Source of the DNA: Castor canadensis
Taxonomy: Eukaryota > Chordata > Mammalia > Rodentia > Castoridae
Reading direction: 5' to 3'
DNA length: 64,000 nucleotides
NCBI RefSeq assembly: GCF_047511655.1
Contig: NC_133391.1
Location: 120,474,384-120,538,383, forward strand
Positions within the stretch are counted from its first letter, which is position 1. Every line of letters begins with the position of its first letter. Positions 24,896-37,300 of this stretch are shown in pieces. The notes beneath the pieces are model-generated. The model did no database searches, was not told the DNA's origin, and was given only the letters and a program-made list of their open reading frames with translations. Made by a program: the position numbers and the translations under genes.

Positions 24896-27185
24896 AGGCT
24901 GGAGGTGTGGCTCAAGTGGTAGAGGGCTTGCCTAGCAAGTGTGAGGCCTTGAGTTCAAACCCTACTACCAGTACCACTAAACAAAAGAAAACACTGAACA
25001 TATTAAATGCACTAGGTTAGGAATTCTAAATATTTTCATTTTCTCAGAAATAATGTGTCCCAAAGTGAATTTTGTAATACTGCACAGCTAACAGCCCTCA
25101 AAGTTACATTTTTAAAAACACTAGTGGGGTGAGGATGTAGGTCAATGATAGAGTGCTTGTCTACCATGTGCAAGGCCTTAGGTTCCAGCACTAAAAAAAA
25201 CACAAAGGCAGTAGAGCACTAAAGTATGGGAAAACTCATTATATTCTGTTCTGAACAGCAGGAAGGCAGACCATGACACCTGAATTTATGTAGTAAATTC
25301 AGCATATGAATATGTAGCATTAAAAAATATTCTTAAGCCAGGCATGGTAGTGTGTACCTGTAATCCCAGAACTCTGAAGGCTAAAGTAGATCAAAAGTTT
25401 GAGGCCAGCCTAAACTATGTAACAAGACCCTGTCTCAAAAAGAAAAAAAAATCTTAGCCAACCATGATTGCTTACACTTCCTGTTACAGTTGTTCCCCCT
25501 GGTGTTGTGTTGGCCAATTCTATCTTCTTTGCTGCTGCTCTCCTAATCCTGACCACAGCACTTCATAAAAGGAATCTGCTGCGTGGGAGTAAGATGTTGC
25601 CTCTGAAAAGATTGTTCTTTGGTTCAAAAAATAATTCCCTATCTGCCTTTCTGCCTTGACAAGATAAAATAGATCTACTTTCTTGTTGTTTTTTGAGATA
25701 GGGTCTTGGTGTGTAGCCCAGGCTGGTCTCAAACTCATGATTTTCCTGCCTCAGCCTCCTGAGTATTTTTTGTTGTTTTATTTATTTATTAATTGCAGTA
25801 CTGGAGCTTGAACTCAGGGCCTACACCTTGAGCCACTCCACCAGCCTTTTGTGATGGGTATTTTCGAGATAGGGTCTCTCAAACTATTTGCCTGGGCTGG
25901 CTTTGAATCTCAATCCTCCTAATCTCTGCCTCCTACATAGCTAGGGTTACAGGCGTGAGCTACCAGCACTGTAATCCTGATCTAATTTTTAAGGAACTAA
26001 CCATGTAAAAGAACCAAAATGAGCTGGGTACCAGTGGCTCATAGCTATAATCTTAGCTACCTGGGAGGCTGGGATCAGGAGGATCACAGTTCAAGGCCAG
26101 TCTGGCAAATAGTTCTCAACACCCCATCTCCAAAATAACCAGAGCAAAATGGACTGGAGGCGTGGTTCAAGTGATAGAGTGCCTGCTTTGTGAGTGTGAA
26201 GCCCTGAGTTCAAACCCTAGGAATGAATCCAGTAGGCTGTATTGAATGTTGCTCTAATTAGCTATTTAGATTTTTATTTTTCGTTCTATTTCATGTCATA
26301 AATAATAGAAATTTGGAATATTCTGTAATCGCATTGAAGTTCTCCAGATGATATAAAATTATGGCCATGAATGTTAGTTTGGATACCAGAGTCTAGACTC
26401 AAAACTCTGTCTCCACCTCTTGTTAGCTGTGTTGCTCAAACTCTGTGCTTCAGTTAATTGTCTATACCTAAAAAATAATCCTTTGTCTTGAATAGTGTTT
26501 GTGAAAAACAACCTAAGTAAAACACTTAGTATCTAACACAGAAAAAAAACAAACAATAGGGGCTGGCTATTTACAACAGGGGCTGGGCATGGTGGTGCAC
26601 ACTTATAATCTAGCACTCAGGAGGGTGCTGAGCTCAACTTCAGCCTGGGCAATGTAGCGTTCCGATTTAATCAGTTTCTTTTCTAGGACAGCACAACTAA
26701 TTGACATATATTTTTCTTGTCACTTAGTTCAGTTGTATTTATTGTTTTTAAAATCTTTTAAGATATTATTCGCTAGGCACAGTGGCTCACACCTGTAGTC
26801 CTAGTTACTCAGGAGGCAGACATCAGGAAGACTGGTTCGAGCCAGCCTAGGCAAATAGTTCATGAGACCTGATCTCGAAAAAACCTATCACAAAAAAGGT
26901 CTGATGGAATGGCTCAAGGTGCAGGCCCTGAGTTCAATCCCCAGTACTGCAAAAAGAGAAAAAAAAAGAAAAGATGTTATTTAGGGCCAGGGGCTCACAA
27001 CTGTCATCTCAGCTTCTCGGGAGGCATAGGTAGGTAGATCACTAGCTGAGGGCAGTTCTAGCAAAACACAAAATCCTATCTGAAAAAACAGATAAAAAGG
27101 GACTGGGGGTGTGGCTTCAGTAGTGCAGAGACTGCCTCAAAGGTGCAAGGCTCTGAGTTCAAACCCAGTACCACCAAAAAAATAT
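24896..27185. repeat. dense SINE cluster, CCDC125 intron 1
   Basis: ID-like at 24896-24985 (+) and 25126-25198 (+). B1-like at 25336-25450 (+), 25684-25764 (-) and 26576-26660 (+). B1-ID composites at 25772-25976 (-), 26018-26222 (+), 26773-26965 (+) and 26984-27183 (+). A MIR remnant spans about 26340-26540. Confidence 0.75.
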
Positions 27186-29100
27186 TATTTAGGTATAATT
27201 TACATATAATAAAATGTATCCATTGTGGGTATGTGGCTCACTGAATTTTGACAAACTGCCACTCTGGTCAAGATATAGGACTGTCCCATCACCCCCCAAA
27301 ATTTCCCTCATGTTTTTGAGGCCAAGCCTGTCACTTTAGGCAACCATTGATCTGTTAACTGTTATTATGCATTTGTTTTATCAGTGTGCTTCTTGGTTAG
27401 CATAAAGTCTGAAATTCATCGGTGTTTTGTATATCAGATGCAATAAATGCATTATTACTTGTTGCTGAGTATTTTCGCTTGTATGGACGTACCACAATTA
27501 CAGGTTGTTTGCAGTTTTTGACTATTTGAGTAATGCATGAACATTCACAAACACTTCTTTCTGTGGACATATGATTCCCTTTGTCGGGTAAATACTGAAG
27601 AACGCGGTTGCTGGGGCACATGTGTATGTGTGACTCTGTCACCCTCTTTTCCACAGTGGGTATGGTTTCATCCTCCCACCGACAGTGTCTGAGAGTTTGT
27701 GTTACTCTACACCCTCAGCTGCACCTGGAATGTCAAGGGGTTTAAATTTACAACTGCCCGATGTTGAGTGTCTCTTTCCATCCATGCGCCTTCTTTTATG
27801 ACTTACCTGTTCAAATCTTTTAAGGGCCCATGTTTCCAGCATTGAAAATCTGTAGTGCTTTGGCTCTAGGAGCAGAAACCTTTCACATGTACACTATGAG
27901 ATACATGTGAGGGTTTTGTTTGTTTTTTGGTTTTTGGCAGTGCTGGGATTTTGAACATAGGGCCTTGAACTTGCTAGGCACGTGCTCTACCTGTAAGCCA
28001 TGCCCCCAGTGCTTTTGCTTTAGTTATTTTTCAGATGGGGTCTCACTTTTGTCCATGGGCCTTGGACCACAATCCTCCTACCTAAGCCTCTCAGGTAGCT
28101 GGGATTACAGGTGTGAACCATAGCATCCGGCTCTACATGTGGTTTTGATAGTGGAAGAATAAGATAGAGATCTCAGCAAAAAATGCAAGACTGGCCACTT
28201 TCTTTAAAAGTCCTGGAAAACTACTAAAACGGCAGGGTATTTAGAGAGCAATGTTAGATATGTTTATTTCCGCTCCCATCTCTACCAAATTTATTTCTTC
28301 TCTCTCTCCTTTCTGTGCCTCCCTCCCTCCTTACTGACTTGAAGCTCAACTCAGTTTTTTTTAACATCCTTGAGGAAAGGATGAAATATTTCTAAACAGC
28401 CGCACAAGCCCTATTTTGAAATGCCTGGTGGTGTAAGTGTGTCTTTGCTGCACTCCATGCTATCCAGCTGCCCCACTGTCACCAGGTAGGTGACTGTAGT
28501 GTCTGACAGACAGGTCAAGGGCTCAGTGGTGTTGATTTCTTCTGGAAAGGGTAGTCAGTGGTAGTCCTGCAGTGCCCACCTGCTGAGGTGACTTCTGTTT
28601 TCCTGTCCTAAGGCAAGTACTTGTAGCTTGTTCTTTCCTTCCTTCTTTTACTCATGTATTAAACACTTTACAGAGCGAGTTTTATTTTATTTTTTGGTTT
28701 TTTGAGATGGTCTCACCATGTAGCCCAGGCTGGTCTGGAACTCACCATTCTCCCGAGTGCCGGCGAGCCTGCAATTCTAGATGGTCTGCCAAGAAAGGCC
28801 CCTCTGAGATGGTGACACTGAAGTAAAGACCCAAAGAGAGTAAGGGAGCAGCTGTGCAAATGTCTAGGGGAGGAGCAGTGAGACAGAGCAGCACAAGGCT
28901 CTGAGTGCAGATGGCCTGGCCCTTCCACGAGCAGTGGGGAGGTCAGGGGCCCGCCTAGGCTAGCAATGAGGAGAAAGGGAGCATGATGGCCTTTGGCTGA
29001 GAAAAGACTTTGGCTTTTACTCTGATTAGGTGCAAAATACTGGAATTTTTGAACACTGGCATGACATGATTCTAGAAAGGAAAGACAGTAGGGCAGCTGG
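27186..29100. repeat. L1-like, SINE and L2-like remnants
   Basis: 27186-27780 resembles an L1 3' UTR of L1M type (TGGTCAAGATATAGGACTGT ... GGCAACCATTGATCTGTTAA). SINEs at 27918-28136 (-) and 28692-28780 (-). 28800-29100 (TGGCATGACATGATTCTAGA) looks like an old L2-like repeat. Confidence 0.55.
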
Positions 29101-29307
29101 ATAGCCTGGAGTGCAGTATAGTAAGGGGACAGAACACCTTCACTCCCACCTATTCACTGTCCCAAATTAGAAACCTCTGCTAATTGTGTCTGTACCAAAA
29201 CAGACAATGAGCCAAGTGGGGTGAAAGCAGAGACCCAAAGCTCCTGAGAAGGGACCAGGGCGGGGTGGGACACTTCGTCTAAGCTGGATAGTCAAGTCAG
29301 GTCATTG

Positions 29308-29398
29308 GACATTTTTTTTTTTTTTGGTGGTGCTGGGGTTTAAACTCTACCTCACACTTGCTAGGCAGGTGCTCTACCAATGAGCCAAGCCCCTGGCA
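29308..29398 (-). mobile_element. ID-type SINE
   Basis: A T-run, then GGTGGTGCTGGGGTTTAAAC ... CTAGGCAGGTGCTCTACCAA; an ID element in minus orientation. Confidence 0.75.
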
Positions 29399-29615
29399 GA
29401 TAGGTCACTGGAAGCCTCATTTTTCTGGCTTTCCTGAATCACATGGTGCTTTGGGCTTGCACAGACAGGACCATTTTGCAGGAGCTTATGCATTGTAAGA
29501 GCGAAGGCTGATGTGCTCTGCTCTCAGCAGTAGGGTGCTGAGTTTACACCAGTGCCTCTGCTGCTTCCCTGAAGGTCACTGCACGCTTGGACTTCTAGGT
29601 GGATTGTGAGGGCGA

Positions 29616-29689
29616 TTTGTTTTTTTTTTTTTTTCATTTTTCTTTTATTATTCATATGTGCATACAAGGCTTGGTTCATTTCTCCCCCG
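29616..29689 (-). mobile_element. L1-type 3' tail, copy 3, with near-perfect duplication
   Basis: The reverse complement of the tail at 562-696: a poly(T) run, TTTTATTATTCATATGTGCA, then CAAGGCTTGGTTCATTTCTC. Flanks GTGAGGGCGATTTG (left) and GTGAGGGCAGTTTG (right) differ at two of 14 bases and look like an aged target-site duplication. Confidence 0.7.
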
Positions 29690-29699
29690 TGTGAGGGCA

Positions 29700-30180
29700 G
29701 TTTGTGTGTTAGCCAATTACTGGGCTATTCATGCCTCCATGGTATAGAAAGATCCATTTTCCCTTGGAAAACCCGACTTTGTTATACTGACAGTTGTTTT
29801 TCTGTAATAAAAGAAAAAGTTAAAATGAATACAGTGTTAAAGGTTTCAATTGGCTTTGGTGGTTCTAGACTCTGGCAGCAGTCTAGACCAAAAAATGGTT
29901 TAGAATGCTGTGCAGCAGCAAATATGCAGGTTCTGGATAGCCAGAAAAAACCGGAAGGGACATACAGAAAGCAGAACTGAGGTATAGAAATAGCTGTAGT
30001 GGTTGAAGCTTGGTGTTTTGAAAAGTTGGCTTCCTGTATTTGACTGAAGCTCAGCTGCTATGATTGGCTGAGACTCAGCCACCTGTTACAAGGATAGGTT
30101 GTTGTGTGTTTACACATCAAGTTAGGTTGCAGTTCACTAAGTACAGAGAAACCTTTAGGCCAAACATAATTTAATGGTTT
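29700..30180. other. unassigned old repeat-like block
   Basis: Low-coding sequence with phrases such as GGCTGAGACTCAGCCACCTG and GAAACCTTTAGGCCAAACAT that recall an ancient mammalian interspersed repeat. The family is not assigned. Confidence 0.3.
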
Positions 30181-30360
30181 TTGTTTTTAATTTTATTTGT
30201 AAATTGACAAATTATAATTGTATACATTTATGGGATACAAAATGATGTTATGATTTATGAATGCAATGTGGAACACTTAGGCAAGCCAATTAGCATATCC
30301 CTCACATCAAAGGCTTGTTTTTTGTGATGAGAGCATTTGAAATTTACTTAGTGAATTTCT

Positions 30361-30775
30361 TTTTTTTTTTTTTTCCAGTGCTGGGATTTAAACTCAGGAC
30401 CTTGCTAAGCATGTGCTCTACTGCTTGAGCCACTCCGCCAACCCTACTTAGTGATTTTGAAATGTACAATACATTACCACATTTTCCATGCTGTGCAGTA
30501 TGTCACAAAGGAAAAAAAAAACCTGATCTTTTTCCTGTTTAACTGAGGCTTTGTACCCTTTGGCCATTATCTCAGCATTTCCACCTTCCCTCAACCTCAG
30601 TAACCAACACTCTACTCTCTGTTTCTTTCAGTTCTATTTTTACATTCCTCATATAAGTAAGATCCTGTAGTATTTGTCTTTCTGTGCCTGACTTATTTTG
30701 TGTGGCATAATGTTATTCAAGTCCATTCATGTTGTGGGAAAATAACTTTTTTTTTTAAGTTTAAATAATATTCCA

Positions 30776-30822
<47 letters not shown>

Positions 30823-30975
30823 TGTTCCTGTTTTCTTTATTCATAATTTGGCTATTGTGAACAGTGCTGCAATAAACATGGAAGTGCAGATATCTCTTTA
30901 ACATAACGATTTCAAATACTGGGTATATGAAATTCTGGGTATATGAAATACTGGGATTGCTGGATCTACTGACTG
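30361..30975. repeat. ID SINE, L1 3'-UTR fragment and (GT)n
   Basis: ID-type SINE on minus at 30361-30445. An L1M-like 3' UTR spans about 30590-30975 (GGCTATTGTGAACAGTGCTG, AATAAACATGGAAGTGCAGA), with a (GT)n microsatellite of about 21 units at 30778-30820. It ends just before the first CCDC125 coding exon. Confidence 0.75.
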
Positions 30976-31006
30976 TTTTGTCAACAACTGATTTTCCTAA
31001 CTACAG

Positions 31007-31331
31007 ACAACCCATTGACCAATGAGCAAGGAGGTGAGGTCATTGAGTGAGTCAGAGGTGCAGCTCTGGGGAACAGAAGAGGATGACATGACGGAAGGTG
31101 ATCTAGGGTATGGCCTTGGAAGAAGACCCGGTGGGATTTATGAAGTGGACATTTCACACCTACTTACATCTAGAAAAAGATCAGATGGGAAAAACTTTAG
31201 CCCTCCTCCACTTCCAAGCAAGGGGGAAGAAAGAAGTGGAGCCATTTTTCAGTACTCCAAGCACAAGAGTTTGCAAGATAGACATCCTCAAGGGTCCACA
31301 ATTGCCAATTACAGACGACAAAGCAGCACTG
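31007..31331 (+). CDS. CCDC125: CCDC125 first coding exon
   Basis: The acceptor TTCCTAACTACAG ends at 31006; 15 leader bases precede ATG at 31022. It encodes residues 1-103 plus one base. The donor is GTAAGA at 31332. Reading through the donor stays open for 59 further codons, to a stop at 31508-31510. Confidence 0.93.
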
Positions 31332-34300
31332 GTAAGAATGCTGAATTTCCCCTCCTTCCTTTCTCTGTGAAAATGATCAGTGCTGTCACTGTTCAAACAC
31401 ACGAAGATAACCATAGTAGGTTTAGAAGTTCTTCTTCACTCTTCTCTAGAGATAATGCTGACAGTACAAAAATACCTGATTTAATAATTCCAAGTGTGTG
31501 CAAATCATGAAGTACGTAGTTATTCTGCATTAATAACGTATGTAGTGATTCCAGCAGGGGATTTCCTACCTTCTTTTTTGATGCACTTTTATTATTATTT
31601 ATTGGGTACCACTAAATGCTAGGCACAGGTCGGTTCTGGGAATAATGTCAGTGAACAAAATAGGCAAAGGCGCTAATGTCACAAATTTCAGATTCCAGTA
31701 GAGGAAATACAAAATAAACTCACAAATCAATAATGCTTAACAAGTTAAAAAAAACAAACCAAGTGATGATTGTGGGGTATGGGGTGCTGCTATCTTAGAC
31801 CAGGGTTACAGAAGGCCTCTCTAAGGAGATGAGATTTGGGCACCTGAATAAAGTTGGGAGTGAGCCAGGTTATTGTCAAGAGAGTACTCCAGGCAAAACA
31901 CACTTGCTTCTGGAGATTTAAAAATTTGTCAAAACAAAATTGACCTTAATTTATCATAACCAAGAAGAAATTATACCTTACATTAGAAAAGGCTAAAATT
32001 TACAATCATATTGTGATGAATCCATGTCTGAACTGTGTACCAGCTCTTGTCTGGCTGAATATACTCTGTAAAACTTCCTCTTCTGAAACTCCCTACCACC
32101 ACCCATTTGAATAAACACATTAGGACAGCACAAAATCAAAGTAGGTCCTCCTAGTGAATGTGTTCCACATCCTCAGGTTCAACCAACTAATATCAAAATA
32201 AGCACCATTAGAAAAAATAACAGGGCTGGCGAAGTGACTCAAAAGTGGTAAAGTGCCTGCCTAGCAAGCATGAGGCCCTGAGTTCAAACCCTAATACCGC
32301 CCAAAACAAAAAAGCAATATAAACCATGTGTGGTGGTTCACACCTGTAATCCCTGCACTCCAGAGGCTGAAGTATGAGGATTGTAAGTTCAAAGCCAGCT
32401 TAGACTACACAAGATTCTGTCTCAACAAAACAAAACAAACAACAAAATACAACAGGAAAAATAATACAAATAAAAACACTAATACAACATGACAACTATT
32501 TTTATAGTGCTTATATTGTATTAGGTATTGTAAATGATCTAAAGATGATTTAAGAGCTGTGTGGTAGAGATGGGCTGGAGATTTGCATGTGCAAGGGCCT
32601 AGTCAGACCCCAGTACTGCAAACAAAACAAAACAAAACCTTATGTGGGGGAGATTATGTTAAAAAACAAACATGCCGTTCTATATTATTTAACAGTTGAG
32701 CATCTGCAGATTTTGGTATCCTGAACCAGTCCCCCTTGAATGCTAAGGAACGTGACAACTTAGGAGGGGGTTTCAGAGTTACATGTTCAAAAGGGCCTTG
32801 TGCTAGTTTCTTTCTTCCTTGTGCTGGGGATTTGAACCCAGAGCCTTGTGCATGCTAAGCATGCTAAGCATATGCTCTAGCACTGAACTACACCTCAGCT
32901 GCTGTGTTACTTTCTTATTGCTAACAGGTTACAATTTCTAAAATACCACAAACTTAGTGACATAACACAACACAAATTTATTATCTTTACAGTTCTGTAG
33001 GTCTGAAGTGCAAAACTAATTTCACTGGGCAACATCAGAATATCAGCAAGCCTGTGCTCCTTCTGGAAGCACTGGGAAGAAGCCATTCCCTTACTCTTTC
33101 CCAGCTTCCAGAGGCCACCTGTGTTCCTTGGCTTGTGTCCCCTTCCTCCACCTTCAGAGCCACCAATGGCTGCTTGAGGCTTTGTCACATGGTATCACTC
33201 TGGCACTGACTCGCTTGGCTCTTTCATTTGTAAGGACTTTGATTAGCTCACTGGACCTACTGGACAATCTGCAATAATCTACACTCGCGATTCTTACTGC
33301 AAAGCCTCTCTGCTATGACGCACAGGCTCTGGGGATCAGGACATGGATATCTTTGGGGCCGTTACTCTGCCGTCCACAAACATTACTAGAACAGAACTTA
33401 TCACTGCCACCCCAATGTCACTGCGTCCCTCCTTGCAGCTCTGTATGTATCATCACAGAAAAAAATAATTCAGATTTTGCCCTGGATACATCATACTGAG
33501 TTCAGAATAGTAAGGAAAACATTGTTTTGAGAGATATTCAATGTATCTCACAATATTCTAAAATGTTTTTTTCCTTCCTCTTAGTATTTCTTTTTCTGGC
33601 AGCACTGGGATTTGAACTCAGGGCCTCACATTCTAGGCAGGCGCTCTACCACTTAAACCACTCCGCTTAGCCCCTCTTACAATTTCTTACACTTTTGTAA
33701 TTTACCACCTTAATATTTTTCATTGTCAGTGAGATAGAAATGAAATGTATCTCCTAGGAAGCTCTGTTTATTTCTTTTTGAGCAGTGGTACTGGGGTTTG
33801 AACTCGGGTTTCAACTCAGGGCCTTGCACTTGCTAGGCAGGTGCTCTACCTCTTAGCCACACTCCCACCCCTTTTTTTGCTTTAGTTATATTTTCAGTTG
33901 GGATCTATGGTTTTTGGACAGGGGCCAGCCTCAGACCACAATCTTCCTACCTACTATCTCTCAAGTAGCTGGGATTACAGAAGTGTACCACTCAGCCTGG
34001 CTTTCAATTTTTTTTTTTTTTTTGTAGGAGAAAGCAAAGATTTGTTAGGATGCCATTAAAAGGGGAGAGAATGAGGCATAGGTAAGCAAAGGAGCAGATT
34101 GCCAGTTTAATTTCTTGATTGATCACATAAAGGAAAGGATAACTGCAGTTACAGGAGACATCTAATTGGCCATTCTCCTTGGAAAGATATCAAATTCAGG
34201 TTTATTTCCTAGATGTGTATATTACTATTTTGATCAAGCTCAAGCCAAACTCAAAATCTACTCATTTTACTCACCAGCATTTGTGTTTTTCTGCACACTG

Positions 34301-37300
34301 AGTTTGGATGTAGTAATTAGCCACTTTTTTTAACATAAGGTTTGTATTACAGTCCTTTTTAAAAGTCTTATTTAAAACTATGTGTTTGCATTTGTGAAAT
34401 GTTTTAAGCCACTTGCTAATGTCCTGTATGTATTTACAGAAAATAGATAAGTTTTATTTTTCCCCTAATAGATTCTAATTCAGAATTGTCAAATGAAGAA
34501 TTAAGACAGTGTCTTCATGAAACTTTAGAGGTAGGTCCTCTGGCTAATTCTCCTGGAATAAAAACGTCTGCTGATAATTTGTTTAAACAGTACTAACATT
34601 GTATGGAAGGTGCTGGCTTTGCAGAAAGTTGTGTTTTTGTGGCTGGGATTTGAACTCGGGGCTTTGAGGTTGCAAAGCAGGTGCTCTACCATTTGAGTCA
34701 CTCCTCCAGTCTGTTTTGCTCTGGCTTTGGAGATGGGGTCTTGAGAACTATTTGCCTGGTCCAAAATAAGGCAAAGGCTGAGCTGTTCTCACCAATATGC
34801 TATTTCTGTACCTCACTTCTATTTTTCTACCTATAAATGCTGCCTGCCCAGAGAGTGGGGCTTTGTTAGCCTCTTCTGGTGCCAAGAGCTGCCTGAATTG
34901 CAATTGCTTTGCTCAATTAAAGTCTGATAAATTTGATTTGTCTCAAACCTTTAAAAAAAAACCCCTAAGACCCTCCTTTCCAAATTAGGTCATATTTATC
35001 CTACCTTGGGTAAGGACTTGAACATATATTTTTCTTGGCAGTACTGGGGTTTGAACTCAGGGCCTCACAGTTGCTAGGCAGGTGCTTTACCACTTGAGCC
35101 ACTCCACCAGCCCTCCACATCTTTTTTGGGGAAATAATTCAAACTGTAGCAGCTACTGTAGATGCAGAGATAGTCATGTGCTTTTTTTGGTGACCTAAAG
35201 ATTTTTTTTTCCCCACATTATTATGAGGCTTGAATGGGAAAAAGCAAAAGATTTTGGGCTGGTGCTTGATAGTGAGGTTCTCAATTTTAGCCTAACTGGT
35301 TCACCCACCAACCTCATTTGTGGGTGCTCTGCGCCCAGAGCACATGTGGACAAACCACAGTGTTAACTTTAGGGTTGCACGTCTCGCAGATAGGAAGACT
35401 AATCTTATTTCTGTCCTTAGGAAGTAGAAATTTTAAAAACTGAACTTGAAGCATCTCAAAGACAACTTGAAGGTAAAGAGGAAGCATTGAAAATTCTTCA
35501 GAGCATGGTAAGAACTGGTTAAGCTTTTAGCATTTACACACCCCAATAATAATTTTTACACACCCCAATAATATTTTTAGCTCTTAAAACAAGAGCAGCA
35601 GTGCTTACTATTGTTTTTTAGTATGGAGTTTTAAGTGTGTTGTAATTTACATACTGCAAATTTCACTTGTTTTAAGTACTGTAGCCCCATGGAATCTGCT
35701 GGTCTGTGGTTGCAAGGAGACCACCCCTGCTCAGAATGCATAGAGCTCAATGCTGGAATGCAGATGCTTGGTTCATTTTTCCCATAATGGCCTCAACTTC
35801 CATTAAAGATAGGTTGCCTTCTAACAAACTTCAAAATCTTACTTAATCATTTCAATGAAGCACATTCATTTTTACCTTGATTCTTAGGTACCATTTGCTT
35901 TGGGGGAGGCAGATTTTCACAAAACTAAGGACATGGAAATAGCAGATCACAAGGATTTAACACAACTGATGATAACACGGAACTGACTGAGCTGTGTGGG
36001 AATTTAAAATTTTGTTTTTGAAATTTCTTTCAATATTTATTTTGACCATGCTTAGTCAAAACTGTGCTCAATAAATCCACAAATAAGGTGGGCTTACTGT
36101 ATGCAATACAATTTATTTTTACTAAACTTTGAGTTGTGCAACCCTCACTAAATATACTTAAGAACATTTTCACCACCCCAAAAAAGGGCCCTTAGAGCCA
36201 TTATAGTCATTTTGCAATCCTATTCCTAGCCCCAAATGATGGCCTCTGATGTACTTTTTTTTTGTGGTACTGGGGTTTGAACTCGGGGCTTCACATTAAC
36301 TAGGCAGGCACTCTACCAGTTGAGCCAATCTGCCAGCCCTGTTTTATGTTGGATAGTTTTGAGATAGTATATTGAAAACTATTTGCCCAGGCTGGCTTCA
36401 AAACATGATCCTCCCTATCTTTGCCTGCTGAGTAGTAGCTAGGATTATGGGCACCTGGCTGATCTACTTTCCATAATAAAGGTTTGTCTAAGCTGGGCAT
36501 GGTAGTGCTTGCCTGTAATCCAGCACTCAGGAGGCAGAGACAAGAGAATTGAGAGTTCAAGGACAGCCTGGCTACATAGTGAGACCCTGTCTCAAAAAAT
36601 AAAACAACAAAAAAGAAATTTTAACCTCAAATTAATTTTTTTTTTTTTTTGAGATAGAGTCTCGCTATGTATCTTGACCTCTGGATCCTTGTGCCTTAGC
36701 CTCCCCAGTGCTAGGATTACAGACATGCCCTACCATGCCTTGCCTGTTATCTTAAAATGAAAATGTGATTTGGTATTTAATTTATACTGATGCTATTTTA
36801 ATTTTTCTTAGGCAGTACTTGGCAAAGCCACAAGTCACACCCAGGCAGTGCTTCAAAAAACCATGGAACAAAAGAAATCCTTGGAGAAGGTATTTAGCAC
36901 TTTTAGCATCAACTTGTTTAATTCAGTAATATATTTATTTAAAGCTGGTGGGTTTATTTATTTACTTATTTTTGGTGGGACTGGATTTTGAACTCAGTGC
37001 CTCATGTTTGCTAGGCAGGCGTTCTGTCACTTGGGCCACACCTCCAGCCTCAATCCCGTAAGATTTAAATAGAGTTTCCTTAACCTCCCCATACTGGTGG
37101 CTATGTCACTTCAGTATACCCTCTGCTAGGTGTGCTCAGTCTCTGATGGTCTTCCTTTTGGGAGCTTGCAATTTCAGACAGATTACTACATGGGCAAAGA
37201 ATTGAGGTTTCTTTTATTCCCCCATTTATGGTACTAGGAGGCCTGCCAAATTGGTGCTTCTTACTTTTCTTTTTAAAACTCCTCTTCTTCCCTGGTAGGG

